Source: Ottowia thiooxydans DSM 14619
GTDB lineage: Bacteria; Pseudomonadota; Gammaproteobacteria; Burkholderiales; Burkholderiaceae_C
DNA: 64,000 nucleotides
NCBI RefSeq assembly: GCF_000422885.1
Contig: NZ_KE383942.1
Location: 534,060-598,059 of the forward strand
Reading direction: 5' to 3'
Made by a program: the position numbers and the translations under genes. Shown here in pieces: positions 36,618 through 45,899 of this stretch. Position 1 is the first letter of the stretch; each line of letters opens with the position of its first letter. The notes beneath the pieces are model-generated. The model ran no database searches. It was given only the letters and a program-made list of their open reading frames with translations, and was not told where the DNA came from.

Positions 36618-37316
36618 ATGACTTTTTCAGTACTTGCTCGTTGTGAGACTACAGGCATGTTCGGGATGGCTATCGCCACGCGTCCCATTGCCATCGGTGC
36701 CAAGTGCCCCTTTGTGCGGGCCAAGATTGGTGGCTTGGTGGTGCAAGCCAACGGTGATCCACGTTTGGGTACACTGGGCTTGAAGCTTTTGGAAATGGGC
36801 TACTCCGCAGAAAAGGTGCTGAAGGAGTTGCTTGACAGCGATGGAGCGGCGAATATTCCATGGCGGCAGATCTCGGTCGTCGATAAAGACGGCAGAACGG
36901 CTGCACATACCGGTAGTACGAACGAAGAATGGGCCGGCCAGGTGGTGCGGAAAAACCTGGTGGTCATTGGCAACCGTTTGTCCAATGACAAAGTGGCGCA
37001 GGCCATGGCTGATGGGTTCGAGAACGCCGAGGGTGAGCTGGCTCATAAGCTGCTCGCCTCACTGGAAGCTGGTCGAGACGCGGGTGGTCAGGTCGCGGGC
37101 CAATATTCAACGGCGCTGCAGGTGCATCACGAACGCAGCTACGCCTGGGTGGATTTGAGGGTCGATGAGCACAACGAGCCCATTGCCGAACTTCGCCGCC
37201 TGTACGGTTTGTATGTTCCGTTGATCCCGTACTACCAGGAACGTCCTTCCAATCCGTCCATGCCCCGGGATGACGATTGGCGCAAGGAGCTTGGGATCAA
37301 GGGTGGCCCGCGGTAA
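36618..37316 (+). CDS. DUF1028 family protein (Ntn-hydrolase-like)
   Basis: A 232-residue protein with the family start MTFSVLARC, GMAIATRPIAIGAKCPFVRA and AGQYSTALQV. DUF1028 proteins share the Ntn-hydrolase fold; the threonine after the initiator methionine is the expected nucleophile if the enzyme is active, but the substrate is not known to me. It lies 30 bases after the Bug gene with AAGGAG 11 bases before its ATG, so a role in processing the imported compound, perhaps an amide or peptide derivative, is an inference from context. Confidence 0.85.
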   Translation: MTFSVLARCETTGMFGMAIATRPIAIGAKCPFVRAKIGGLVVQANGDPRLGTLGLKLLEMGYSAEKVLKELLDSDGAANIPWRQISVVDKDGRTAAHTGSTNEEWAGQVVRKNLVVIGNRLSNDKVAQAMADGFENAEGELAHKLLASLEAGRDAGGQVAGQYSTALQVHHERSYAWVDLRVDEHNEPIAELRRLYGLYVPLIPYYQERPSNPSMPRDDDWRKELGIKGGPR

Positions 37317-37432
37317 TCCCCAAATCAGTCACTGTATCTTTTGATGACTCGATGCCTGCTCGATGTCTCATCGCAGGCAGCGAGCGATGTGCGGCTGCAA
37401 ACCCGTCGGCAGATTTTGCCTAAACTATAGGC

Positions 37433-38047
37433 ATGCCTACGTCCGATACCATCACCACGATTGATCAATTGCAGGAACTGTTCGGTTCCGTGGGCGAAGC
37501 TTCACTTCGCAAGGAAGCAAACTTCATTCCTGCGGTGTACCGACGGTGGATTGAGGCCTCACCGTTTGTGGTCCTGGCGACTTCAGGACCCGAAGGCTTG
37601 GATGCTTCACCGAGGGGCGACCCGGCCGGGTTTGTGGTCGTGGAAAACGAACGAAGCTTGCTGCTGCCGGAGCGCAGGGGCAACAACCGCATCGACAGCC
37701 TGCGCAATATCCTGACCGATAGCCGGGTTGGCTTGTTGTTCTTCATACCAGGCGTGGGGGAAACGCTGCGAGTGAACGGCCGTGCCACCATCAGCACAGA
37801 TCGTGCGTTGCTGGATCGCCTGGCAGTAGAGGGGAAGCCACCACAGTGCGTGATACGTATAGCCGTTGAAGCTGCGTTTTTCCAGTGCGCGCGAGCGATG
37901 CAGCGTTCGGGTCTGTGGTCGAACACGACAAGACCGGCCGGAGTGCCCTCCGCTGGCGAGATGCTGCAGGCCTTGACGAGCGGTGGCATCGATGGCGAGC
38001 AGTACGACCAGGCACTTCCGGCGCGTCAGAGCACCAGCCTGTACTGA
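37433..38047 (+). CDS. PPOX-class FMN-dependent flavoprotein
   Basis: A 204-residue protein of the pyridoxamine-5-phosphate-oxidase-like split-barrel fold. It has FVVLATSGPEGLDASPRGDPAGF in two adjoining pieces near residues 45-65, LLLPERRGNNRIDSLRNI near 85-102 and RVGLLFFIPGVGETLRVNG near 105-125. It fits the MSMEG_1061/DR_2398-type subfamily that binds FMN and has uncertain substrates. It converges on livF. The gene stands 116 bases after DUF1028 and may be independent of it. Confidence 0.85.
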   Translation: MPTSDTITTIDQLQELFGSVGEASLRKEANFIPAVYRRWIEASPFVVLATSGPEGLDASPRGDPAGFVVVENERSLLLPERRGNNRIDSLRNILTDSRVGLLFFIPGVGETLRVNGRATISTDRALLDRLAVEGKPPQCVIRIAVEAAFFQCARAMQRSGLWSNTTRPAGVPSAGEMLQALTSGGIDGEQYDQALPARQSTSLY

Positions 38048-38089
38048 AACGTGAGTCGCTTGGCTGGCGAAAAGGCCGCCAAGAAAGGC

Positions 38090-38893
38090 TCAAACTCCCA
38101 GATGCTGGGTCAGCAAGTCTGGCTGGGCAATCAATTGCGCTGAAGTACCTTCGAACACTACTTGGCCTTTGACCAGTATGACGTTGCGGTCGGTCACCTG
38201 CGTCACGTGCTTCCAGTTCTTGTCGACGATGACGCTGCTAATACCGCTATGGCGGATGACATCGCAGATGCGCCAGATTTCTCTCGCGATCAGGGGAGCC
38301 AAGCCTTCGGTGGCTTCATCAAGAATCAGCACGTCCGGATTAGTCATCAGCGCACGGCCAATCGTGAGCATCTGCTGTTCACCGCCGCTCAGTTGCTGAC
38401 CACCATGGCCGAGGCGTTCCTTAAGCCGTGGGAAGGTTTCCAGCACGCGGTCATAAGTCCAGTCGCATTGGCCACGGGTGCCAGGGCGGGCAGCCATTTT
38501 CAGGTTTTCCACCACACTCAGGTTGCCAAAGATGCCGCGTCCTTCCGGCACATAGGCTACGCCAAGCTTGGCAATTTCATAAGGTGCCCGGCCTGTCATG
38601 GGCCGCCCCATCACCAACACGCCACCGGAGCGGGGCTTGACCAGGCCCATGATGGATTTGAGCAGGGTGCTTTTGCCCATGCCGTTGCGTCCCATCAATC
38701 CGATGGTTTCACCACGTCGTACATGGAAATCGATGCCACGCAAGATGTGGCTGGCGCCGTAATAGCTGTGCAAGCCAATAGCCCGGATCAATTCTTCGTC
38801 ATCGGGCTGAGCGACTGCTTGCTCCCAAGTTTTGCGCGAAACAAGAGGATCGTTGGGATCATCCGGGACGTTAGCGTTGTTACGAGTAGCCAT
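38090..38893 (-). CDS. livF: Branched-chain amino acid type ABC transporter ATP-binding protein
   Basis: A 267-residue ATPase with Walker A GRNGMGKSTL, signature LSGGEQQML and Walker B VLILDEAT. It resembles LivF but has about 30 extra, charged N-terminal residues before the first strand. It couples ATP hydrolysis to import through the LivH/LivM channel. It is the last gene of the livKHMGF unit, 43 bases after livG. The symbol describes the family; the substrate may be an aromatic or amide compound instead of an amino acid. Confidence 0.88.
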   Translation of the reverse strand: MATRNNANVPDDPNDPLVSRKTWEQAVAQPDDEELIRAIGLHSYYGASHILRGIDFHVRRGETIGLMGRNGMGKSTLLKSIMGLVKPRSGGVLVMGRPMTGRAPYEIAKLGVAYVPEGRGIFGNLSVVENLKMAARPGTRGQCDWTYDRVLETFPRLKERLGHGGQQLSGGEQQMLTIGRALMTNPDVLILDEATEGLAPLIAREIWRICDVIRHSGISSVIVDKNWKHVTQVTDRNVILVKGQVVFEGTSAQLIAQPDLLTQHLGV

Positions 38894-38936
38894 TACATCA
38901 ATCCTTTTTTGCCACGGAGCGCCTCACAGGCCGTCA

Positions 38937-39695
38937 TCAGTGTTCTCCGAGGTACGCAGCCTGCACCCCTTGATCGTTTCGTACGTCGGCTGGCAAGCCA
39001 CTCGCGATGACGGTGCCATTGACCATCACTGTGAGGTGATCGGCGAGGGCGAAGATGGCGTCAATATCATGTTCGACCAGCATCATGGCGTGTTGGGGTT
39101 TGATGCGCAGCAGCAGCTCAACCATGCTTTCCGCTTCAGCCACACCCATGCCGGCGAGAGGCTCATCAAGCAGAAGCACTTTAGGCTCGGTGGCGAGCGT
39201 CATGGCAATCTCCAACTGCCGCTGCTCGCCATGGCTGGCGGCGCCCGCTATGGTTGCACGCCGGGAGGTGAGGCCGGCGAGTTCCAGCGCAGCTTCTGCA
39301 CGTTCATTGACTCTCGCGTCTCCAGCCGCACTTTGCAGCCAGCGCAGGGGATTCCAGGGTTGTTGCTCCGCGCGCGACTGAGCGGCCATACGAACGTTCT
39401 CCCACACCGTGAAGGGAAGGAAGATGTTGGTTTTCTGGTAGCTGCGACCCAGGCCGCGCCTTGAGATTTGCTCAGGAGACGCGCTGGTGATGTCATGGCC
39501 ACCCAGCACGATGTTGCCCGAGGTGGGCGGTAAATCGCCGGACAGCAGATTGGTGAGGGTCGATTTGCCCGCGCCGTTGGGTCCAATGACCACGTGAATG
39601 CGGTCACGCCAGAGATCTACCGACACGTCGTTCACGGCAGCCAGGCCGCCGAATTTCTTGGTCAGGTTTTTGGCCGAGAGCAGGATTTCATTCAT
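38937..39695 (-). CDS. livG: Branched-chain amino acid type ABC transporter ATP-binding protein
   Basis: A 252-residue ATPase, the usual LivG length, with Walker A GPNGAGKSTL, a signature SHGEQRQLEIA and Walker B VLLLDEPLAGM. The C-terminal part has the LivG-type HDIDAIFALADHLTVM H-loop. Its start overlaps the stop of livM by 8 bases, so the genes are coupled. Confidence 0.9.
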   Translation of the reverse strand: MNEILLSAKNLTKKFGGLAAVNDVSVDLWRDRIHVVIGPNGAGKSTLTNLLSGDLPPTSGNIVLGGHDITSASPEQISRRGLGRSYQKTNIFLPFTVWENVRMAAQSRAEQQPWNPLRWLQSAAGDARVNERAEAALELAGLTSRRATIAGAASHGEQRQLEIAMTLATEPKVLLLDEPLAGMGVAEAESMVELLLRIKPQHAMMLVEHDIDAIFALADHLTVMVNGTVIASGLPADVRNDQGVQAAYLGEH

Positions 39696-40686
39696 CGCCA
39701 GCTCCCTTGCGGTGCATCAGTTTCTGCAGCACGCCTAGCAGACCGCGCGGTGCGAAGCAGATGACGAACACGATAAACAAGCCCATCCATAGTTGCCAGT
39801 GCTTGCCGAGATTGAAACCGGCCACTGCGGGGAGGTCCTTGAACAGTTCAAGCATGAACTCGAAAGCGAACGCGCCAACGATGGCACCCGCAAAGTTGCC
39901 CATGCCACCCAGGATGATCATCATGATCACGTGCGCGCTCTTGTGAAATCCCATGAGTTCGGGATTAACGAAGCCAGTTTGCGCGCCCCAAAGGTAGCCC
40001 GCCAGGCCCGCAAGCGCACCGGCCAGGGTGAAGGCCATGAGCTTGTAGCTGAAACTCCCAAAACCCACCGCGCGCATGCGGTGCTCATTGACCCGGATGC
40101 CTGCCAAAGTACGACCAAATGGGCTCCATAGCAGCCGGCGCAGGAAAAAATACACCGCCAGAAGGCAAAAGAACGTGAAGTAATAGAACACCTTCTTGTT
40201 CTCTAAATCGAAGATACCGGCGACGGGCCTGAAGTTGATGTAGACCCCGTCAGAGCCGCCCAGCACCTTGTTGTCGAAGAACAGAAAGAACACCATCTGC
40301 GCAAAGGCCATCGTCACCATGATGAAGTAGATGCCTTTGGTGCGGACGACGAAAAACCCAATGATCAGCGCCGCAGCGCCGGAGGCCAGCACGGCTACAG
40401 GCAAGGTCCACCACAGGCTTACCGGTTCGCCTTGCGGCGTGAGAAACGCCAGCGCATACCCCGCAATCCCGAAGTAGGCGGCATGCCCGAGTGAGACCAG
40501 CCCGGTAACCCCTTGCAGCAGATCCAGACTCATGGCGAAGATCGCCAGGATCATCATGCGAGTGACCATCTGTTGGTAGAACTCACTGCCCACGAATGGG
40601 AATGCAGCGAGTGCGATAAACCCGAGTGCCATCACGATCTGGATGCCGCGCGGCAGGGTTTCGAGGTGAGATTGGGGTGCGCTCAT
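39688..40686 (-). CDS. livM: Branched-chain amino acid type ABC transporter permease
   Basis: A 332-residue polytopic permease with about nine helices. LivM features are SLGHAAYFGIAGYA near the N-terminus, RVNEHRMRAVGF (the coupling loop) and GGMGNFAGAIVGAFAFEF near the C-terminus. It starts with a charged segment before the first helix at about 17-35 and overlaps livH by four bases. Confidence 0.9.
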   Translation of the reverse strand: MSAPQSHLETLPRGIQIVMALGFIALAAFPFVGSEFYQQMVTRMMILAIFAMSLDLLQGVTGLVSLGHAAYFGIAGYALAFLTPQGEPVSLWWTLPVAVLASGAAALIIGFFVVRTKGIYFIMVTMAFAQMVFFLFFDNKVLGGSDGVYINFRPVAGIFDLENKKVFYYFTFFCLLAVYFFLRRLLWSPFGRTLAGIRVNEHRMRAVGFGSFSYKLMAFTLAGALAGLAGYLWGAQTGFVNPELMGFHKSAHVIMMIILGGMGNFAGAIVGAFAFEFMLELFKDLPAVAGFNLGKHWQLWMGLFIVFVICFAPRGLLGVLQKLMHRKGAGDE

Positions 40687-41546
40687 TGCTTGAACAGCCC
40701 TTCAGGCTTCCACAGCAGCACCGCTGCCATCAACATATAAACCAGCATGCCTGCTACTTGCGGCAGCAGGACTTTGCCAAACGTATCGACCAGGCCTACG
40801 AGCAGCGCTGCAATCAGCGCGCCGCGGACCGAGCCAATGCCCCCGATGACCACCACCACGAAGCACATGATGAGCACTTGCGAACCCATATTGGGGTACA
40901 CGCTGGAAACAGGGGCTGCGATCATGCCGGCCATGGTGGCCAACGCCACACCAATGGCGAAAACCACGGCGTGAATGAGTTTGATATTGATACCAAGCGA
41001 TTCAGCCATATCCCGGTTGAACGCGCCGGCCCGGATTTTCATGCCCAGGCGTGTTTTATTGATGAGCAGGTACAGGCCTATGGCCAGAACGACGCACACG
41101 CCCATCATGAAAAGCCGGTAGACCGGATAGGACTGGTTCTCCGTCAAGGTGATGGAGCCCGCCAGGAGATTCGGAATGGTGACGCCATGAACATCATCTC
41201 CCCAAAGCAGTGAGCGCGCTTCTTCAAAGATGTAGATCAGACCGAAGGTCAACAGCACCTGATCCAGGTGGTCCCGGTGATAAAAGTGGCGAAACAGAAT
41301 TCGCTCAAGAATCAAACCGAATATGACCGACAACACGGTTCCGGCAATGATCGCCAGCGTCAAGCTGCCAAACATTCCGGAGAGCGAATAAGCCAGATAG
41401 GCGCCCAGCATATAAAAACTGCCGTGAGCCAGATTGACCACACCCATGATGCCGAAGATCAGCGTCAGGCCGGCAGCGAGCATGAACAGCAGCAGGCCAT
41501 ATTGCACGCTGTTGAGCAGCTGAATAAGAAAGTTGGCGAAGTCCAC
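40683..41546 (-). CDS. livH: Branched-chain amino acid type ABC transporter permease
   Basis: A 287-residue permease with about eight helices, the expected size for LivH, and the motifs VNLAHGSFYMLGAYLA, NRDMAESLGINIK (coupling loop) and GGIGSVRGALIAALLVG. It is the second gene of the unit: livK ends 219 bases upstream, with a structured repeat between. Long frames on the plus strand across this gene are shadows. Confidence 0.9.
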   Translation of the reverse strand: MDFANFLIQLLNSVQYGLLLFMLAAGLTLIFGIMGVVNLAHGSFYMLGAYLAYSLSGMFGSLTLAIIAGTVLSVIFGLILERILFRHFYHRDHLDQVLLTFGLIYIFEEARSLLWGDDVHGVTIPNLLAGSITLTENQSYPVYRLFMMGVCVVLAIGLYLLINKTRLGMKIRAGAFNRDMAESLGINIKLIHAVVFAIGVALATMAGMIAAPVSSVYPNMGSQVLIMCFVVVVIGGIGSVRGALIAALLVGLVDTFGKVLLPQVAGMLVYMLMAAVLLWKPEGLFKQ

Positions 41547-41655
41547 AGAGCAATACGGGTTCGTTCAAAAAAGCCAGCGTCAACCGCAAGCGTAAATCCG
41601 AGCCAAAAGGCGATCTAAAGGCGACCGCGAAGCGGAGCCAATTCCCCAAACTCCA

Positions 41656-41760
41656 AAGGCCGCGGAGCAGGCCAACCCAGGCCGCCGCGGAGCTGGCTTC
41701 GCCAGGCCGCCAGCGGCGTCCCCCTTCTCAAGGGGGAAGGCGCGCAAGCGCCTCAGGGGG
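41656..41760. repeat. Gene-end repeat (family B), copy 1
   Basis: About 105 bases of GC-rich, hairpin-rich DNA (AAGGCCGCGGAGCAGGCC ... CCCCCTT..AAGGGGG), matching 57885-57985. It ends 5 bases from the livK stop codon, so on the minus strand it is the immediate 3' flank of livK, inside the liv operon. Confidence 0.8.
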
Positions 41761-41765
41761 TTGGC

Positions 41766-42971
41766 TTAGAGTTTGCAGCCAACGCCAGAATCCGCCAATG
41801 CCTTGGCCGCAACGCCCAGCACTTTGTTGTCGCCTTTTTCGACCACACGCAGGTAGATGTCTTGTACGGGGTTGTGCGCCTTGCTCATGGCCCACTTGCC
41901 ACGAGGGCTGTCGATGACAGTGGTTTCCAAGGCTTTATAGAGCGCAGCTTTGTTGCTCATATCGCCTTTGACGGCGGCCATGCCTTGCAGCAGCAGTTGG
42001 CCAGAATCGTAGCCTTGCACGGCATACACATCGGGCTGTAGCTTGAATTGGCTGGCGTAGGCGGAGCGGAACTGCTTGTTGCGTGGAATATCCAGCGAAT
42101 CAGCGTAGTGCAGTGTGGTGTAGACGCCCTCTGCGGCGGGGCCGGCGGCCTCGATTACGCCTTCGGTGAGGAAACCAGAACCATAAAGAGGAATTCTCTC
42201 TTTCAGACCGGCGGCTGCGTAGTCCTTCATGAACTTGGCAGCACCGGCTCCGGCAAAGAAACACGCCACGGCATCAGGCTTGAGCGAGGCAATTTCAGTG
42301 AGCAGAGCTTGGAATTCCACGTTCGGGAACGGCAGGCTCAGCTCCTTGATGATGGTGCCGCCCGCTTTGAGGTAGCCTTCCTTGAAGCCTTCCAGAGATT
42401 CATCGCCAGCGGCGTATTTCCATGAAATCCAGACGGTGCGCTTCAGCCCTTTGTCCATCATGGGCTTGCCCAGAGCCTGGGAAGGCTGACCATTGGTGAA
42501 GCTGGTGCGGAACACGTTGGGCGCGCAAAGTGCGCGCGTGGCGGCATGAACGCCCGCATTAGGGATGATGCTGAGCACGCCGGCGTCGCGCACAACTCTT
42601 TGAATACCCATCTGCACGCCAGAGTGCACAGTGCCGATCAGCACGTCTACCTTGTCGCGCTGCACAAGCTTGCTGGCATTTTCCACGCCCTTGGATGGCT
42701 CGGATTCGTCATCCACCTTGTACCACTCAATCTCGCGGCCACCCAGCTTGCCGCCTTTTTCAGCGATCGCCATCCGGACGCCGTTTTCAATGGCCACACC
42801 CAGCTGCGCAAAGGTGCCGGTGTAAGGCAGCATGAAACCGACTCTGACCTTGTTGCTCTGCGCACGCACAATCTGGGGCAGCAGCAGGCCGACTGAGCTC
42901 GCTCCTACCAGTGCTGCGCTACGGGACAGGATGAGGCGGCGGTTGGGGGAGCGAGGGGACGATGCATTCAT
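41766..42971 (-). CDS. livK: Branched-chain amino acid type ABC transporter substrate-binding protein
   Basis: A 401-residue secreted binding protein. It starts at ATG 42971 with AAAGGAG 8 bases upstream; a frame open to 43082 is not needed. It has a twin-arginine-like NRRLILSRSAALVG signal and cleavage near residue 37 (VRAQS), then the type-1 binding fold with RVGFMLPYTGTFAQLG. It would capture the substrate for LivHMGF. The family also serves amides, urea and aromatic acids, so the ligand is not settled. Confidence 0.9.
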   Translation of the reverse strand: MNASSPRSPNRRLILSRSAALVGASSVGLLLPQIVRAQSNKVRVGFMLPYTGTFAQLGVAIENGVRMAIAEKGGKLGGREIEWYKVDDESEPSKGVENASKLVQRDKVDVLIGTVHSGVQMGIQRVVRDAGVLSIIPNAGVHAATRALCAPNVFRTSFTNGQPSQALGKPMMDKGLKRTVWISWKYAAGDESLEGFKEGYLKAGGTIIKELSLPFPNVEFQALLTEIASLKPDAVACFFAGAGAAKFMKDYAAAGLKERIPLYGSGFLTEGVIEAAGPAAEGVYTTLHYADSLDIPRNKQFRSAYASQFKLQPDVYAVQGYDSGQLLLQGMAAVKGDMSNKAALYKALETTVIDSPRGKWAMSKAHNPVQDIYLRVVEKGDNKVLGVAAKALADSGVGCKL

Positions 42972-43474
42972 TGATAGAACTCCTTTAGGTGTCAAGTTTA
43001 TTGCGTATGGTGCTGCATTGTTGTTGATCTCGGGAGCCACCACCATATGAGTATCCCTTAGAGGTGAACACGTACAGATCATGTTTCGCGGTGTTCAGAC
43101 CGGGAATGACGGGGCTCGACCCGATGGAGACGGATCTCAAAGTGGCTTTCGACCAGAAAGCCTGGGCTAAACGCCCAAACGCGCGTGATTTCTGATTCAA
43201 AAGCGTGCTTCGCTTGGAAAAGATAGAGCGTATGTGTGAAACACTAAGACCGCAATCTTCAGAAATGATGAAATAAAGTGCTTGTTTAGAGGCAGTATAT
43301 TTCACATCCCCCTATCGGGAATGCGGGTTTTCCCCTGGTTTTAGGGTGATGAGGGCTTGTTCCAAGCCATCTCACCTCCGGGCGCTAAAGATAGCGCGCA
43401 CGGCTGACCGCACTGCCATTCAATTAGCAGTCTAATTTCTTAACGGGGAGAAAGCGCCGCCGCGCTAGCGGGCG
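42972..43474. other. Long intergenic region upstream of livK
   Basis: About 500 bases without a supported gene. It should hold the livK promoter and leader; the segment around 43240-43310 is AT-rich. No operator palindrome, riboswitch or terminator was convincing by eye. Confidence 0.45.
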
Positions 43475-44566
43475 CTAAATCTTGAACAGGGCCTGAAATT
43501 GCCTGCGGTCACGCCGGTCTTTCCATTGCCAGACTTCGCTGCCTTCCAGGCTGAGAGGGCCCCAGGCGGCAATGGCATAGCCCTCGCCACTACCCACCAC
43601 GTGCAGGCGAGAGGTGGTAAGCGGTATCTTTTTGAACGAGCCCCCGAACAATGCCGTACGCAGATTGGCCTCCAGCATAGGACCGATCTCTGCGGAGGCG
43701 CCCTCCGGCACGATGAATACTTGCCTGTGGTGCTCACTCTGCAACCGTTCGTTCACCATTGGCAAACCTGAATCATCATGGAGCAACCCGGCCTGTCGTA
43801 GCCAGTCTGGTGAGTTGTCTCCCGCCGCGAGCAGTGGAGCGTCGCACACCAGACTGGCGCCGCTTTGCAACTGCAAGACCTGGCCATCCATGCCCACGCA
43901 TCGATCCTGGAGCAGCGTAATGTGTAATTGCTTCAGGCGGTTCAGTACACGCCTGCGCAGGCCTGGCGATTCTTCGCCTAACAAAGGAGCCTCGCCTGCT
44001 ATGAGGGTCACACGAGTTCCGTGTGGCCTGGCGAGTGCCTGAGCTGCAGCCATGGCCAGTTCAGCCGCTGCGATGCCATGCCCTATGACAGACACTTGCA
44101 GAGCGCGCTCCTGAGACAAGGATTTCAGCTGTGGCCACAACTGGACAAACGTTTCGAGGGGCCGCACGAACAGCGCATTTCTGCGTGCGCCGGGCATGGT
44201 GGCTTCCGCTTGCTCGCGATCGATGACCGGCTCGGTATCGATGGAGAGAACGTCGTAGGGCAGGGCGTCACCACTGGATAGTTGTACGCGCCGTGTGGTG
44301 GGGTCGAGCGCGTGCACATGCGCCGGCACGAAGGTGGCCCCGCTGGCTTCTACCAAGCCATCCAGCGGAACGCGGATATCGTCGAGCGCATACTGGCCTG
44401 CCACGTAGCCTGGCAACATGGCACTATCAATGTAATACGGGTGTGGCGCTACCAGCGTGGCATGGAGCTCGCCGGCTCCATGTTTGGCCAAGCCTTTAAG
44501 CACCTGCAAATTTGCACGCCCGACGCCCAGCAGCACCAAGTGTTTCCGGGAGGGGTTCACGGTCAT
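43475..44566 (-). CDS. FAD-dependent oxidoreductase of the SelD-associated type
   Basis: A 363-residue pyridine-nucleotide-disulphide-like flavoprotein with HLVLLGVGRANLQVLKGL (FAD-binding start) and SMLPGYVAGQY-like DSAMLPGYVAGQY. It also has a second nucleotide motif SVIGHGIAAAELAMA and a C-terminal GFA-like region. This matches the family I know as N-term-to-SelD, often fused to or next to selenophosphate synthetase. The start at 44566 is preferred to an in-frame TTG at 44596. It is the third gene after selD and ftsY on the same strand, so functional linkage to selenium is plausible. Confidence 0.72.
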   Translation of the reverse strand: MTVNPSRKHLVLLGVGRANLQVLKGLAKHGAGELHATLVAPHPYYIDSAMLPGYVAGQYALDDIRVPLDGLVEASGATFVPAHVHALDPTTRRVQLSSGDALPYDVLSIDTEPVIDREQAEATMPGARRNALFVRPLETFVQLWPQLKSLSQERALQVSVIGHGIAAAELAMAAAQALARPHGTRVTLIAGEAPLLGEESPGLRRRVLNRLKQLHITLLQDRCVGMDGQVLQLQSGASLVCDAPLLAAGDNSPDWLRQAGLLHDDSGLPMVNERLQSEHHRQVFIVPEGASAEIGPMLEANLRTALFGGSFKKIPLTTSRLHVVGSGEGYAIAAWGPLSLEGSEVWQWKDRRDRRQFQALFKI

Positions 44567-44648
44567 GGGCTGCAGTGTATCGGCTATGAGAGCCAATCCC
44601 CGCCTGCATACGTTGCAATCCGTACCGCGGCGAACGGTTTTTCGAGGG

Positions 44649-45860
44649 TCAGGCCAGCAAAGCTTGCGCGAATTCGCGTGCGTTGAATGTCTGCAAATCT
44701 TCCAGTTTTTCCCCTACACCGATGAAATAGACCGGCATAGGGCGTCCTTGGGCTGGGTACTCACGTGCGATGGCGCACAGAACGCCTCCTTTGGCCGTGC
44801 CGTCGAGCTTTGTAACAATTAGGCCGGTAAGCTGCACTGCGGCATCGAAGGATTTGACCTGCGCGAGCGCGTTTTGCCCTGTATTGCCATCAATGACCAG
44901 TAGTACCTCGTGGGGTGCCGTGACATCCGCTTTGGTAACCACACGGCGGATTTTGCTCAGCTCTTCCATCAGGTGCTTTTGCGTGGGTAGACGGCCCGCT
45001 GTGTCGACCAGTACAACGTCTTTACCCCGAGCGCGTCCGGCCGCGACGGCATCAAAGCTGACGGCAGAAGGATCGGCCCCCTCCTGGCTGATGATCTCTA
45101 CCCGGTTGCGATCAGCCCAGACGGATAGTTGTTCCCGGGCGGCGGCGCGAAACGTATCGGCAGCCGCAAGCAACACAGTGGCGCCTGCATCTGCCAGATG
45201 TTTGGTCAACTTGCCGATCGAAGTGGTCTTTCCGGCGCCGTTCACACCGGCCACCATGATGACAGTAGGGTGGTATTCACCCACCACGAGCGACTTTTCC
45301 AGCGGTCTCAGCATTTCCTCGATGGCGTCTTGCAAAAGCAGTTTGACCTGAGCCGGCTCTGTGGCGCGGCTCTCCTTCACCCGGCGTTTGAGATCCGAGA
45401 GCAGGAATTCGGTGGCTCCCACGCCAGTGTCGGCGAGCAGCAGGGCGGTTTCCAAGTCTTCGTAGAGCGCCTCGTCTATCTTGGCGCCAGTAAACACGGT
45501 GGTAATGCTGCTGCCAGTTTTGCGCAGGCCTGACTTGAGGCGATCCAGCCAGCCGGTGCGTGCCACGGGCTCCGGCACGGTGAGCTCTGGCTGAATTGGC
45601 GCTGGTGGGGCCAGTTCCCGCGCTACAGGGATCTGCGGCGACGCTATCTCAGCCGGTGGGGCGGGAATAGGTGCGGGCGGCTGAAGCTCAACTTTCTCCA
45701 GCGGTGTAGGCGAGGGAAGTGGCGGCGGAGGCGGCGCCACTGATGTAGCGTTGGCCTGAGGCGGCGCCGCGGGCGCCGGAATGTCTGCAAGATCTGGCGT
45801 CTCCAGGGGCGCGGATTCTGGCGTGGGGGTTGGTTTTTTTTTGCGGAAGAAACTAAACAT
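44649..45860 (-). CDS. ftsY: Signal recognition particle receptor
   Basis: A 403-residue GTPase. A proline- and alanine-rich, low-complexity N-terminus (about 10-100) precedes the N domain, and the G domain has G1 GVNGAGKTT (205-213), DTAGR (286-290) and TKLDGTAKGG. It docks SRP-bound ribosomes at the inner membrane. The N-terminal acidic A domain known from E. coli is replaced by the proline-rich stretch. It lies 39 bases after selD on the same strand. Confidence 0.96.
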   Translation of the reverse strand: MFSFFRKKKPTPTPESAPLETPDLADIPAPAAPPQANATSVAPPPPPLPSPTPLEKVELQPPAPIPAPPAEIASPQIPVARELAPPAPIQPELTVPEPVARTGWLDRLKSGLRKTGSSITTVFTGAKIDEALYEDLETALLLADTGVGATEFLLSDLKRRVKESRATEPAQVKLLLQDAIEEMLRPLEKSLVVGEYHPTVIMVAGVNGAGKTTSIGKLTKHLADAGATVLLAAADTFRAAAREQLSVWADRNRVEIISQEGADPSAVSFDAVAAGRARGKDVVLVDTAGRLPTQKHLMEELSKIRRVVTKADVTAPHEVLLVIDGNTGQNALAQVKSFDAAVQLTGLIVTKLDGTAKGGVLCAIAREYPAQGRPMPVYFIGVGEKLEDLQTFNAREFAQALLA

Positions 45861-45899
45861 TTGATTTTCTGATTTGCACCCTACGAGATCATTGCCTTT

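Noticed and set aside
38162..39010. 282-residue frame on the plus strand across livF and livG
   Set aside because: It is the shadow of two well-supported ATPase genes on the minus strand and has no motif of its own.
40626..41213. Histidine-rich 195-residue frame on the plus strand
   Set aside because: Its apparent metal-binding composition is an artefact of reading membrane-helix codons of livH in reverse.
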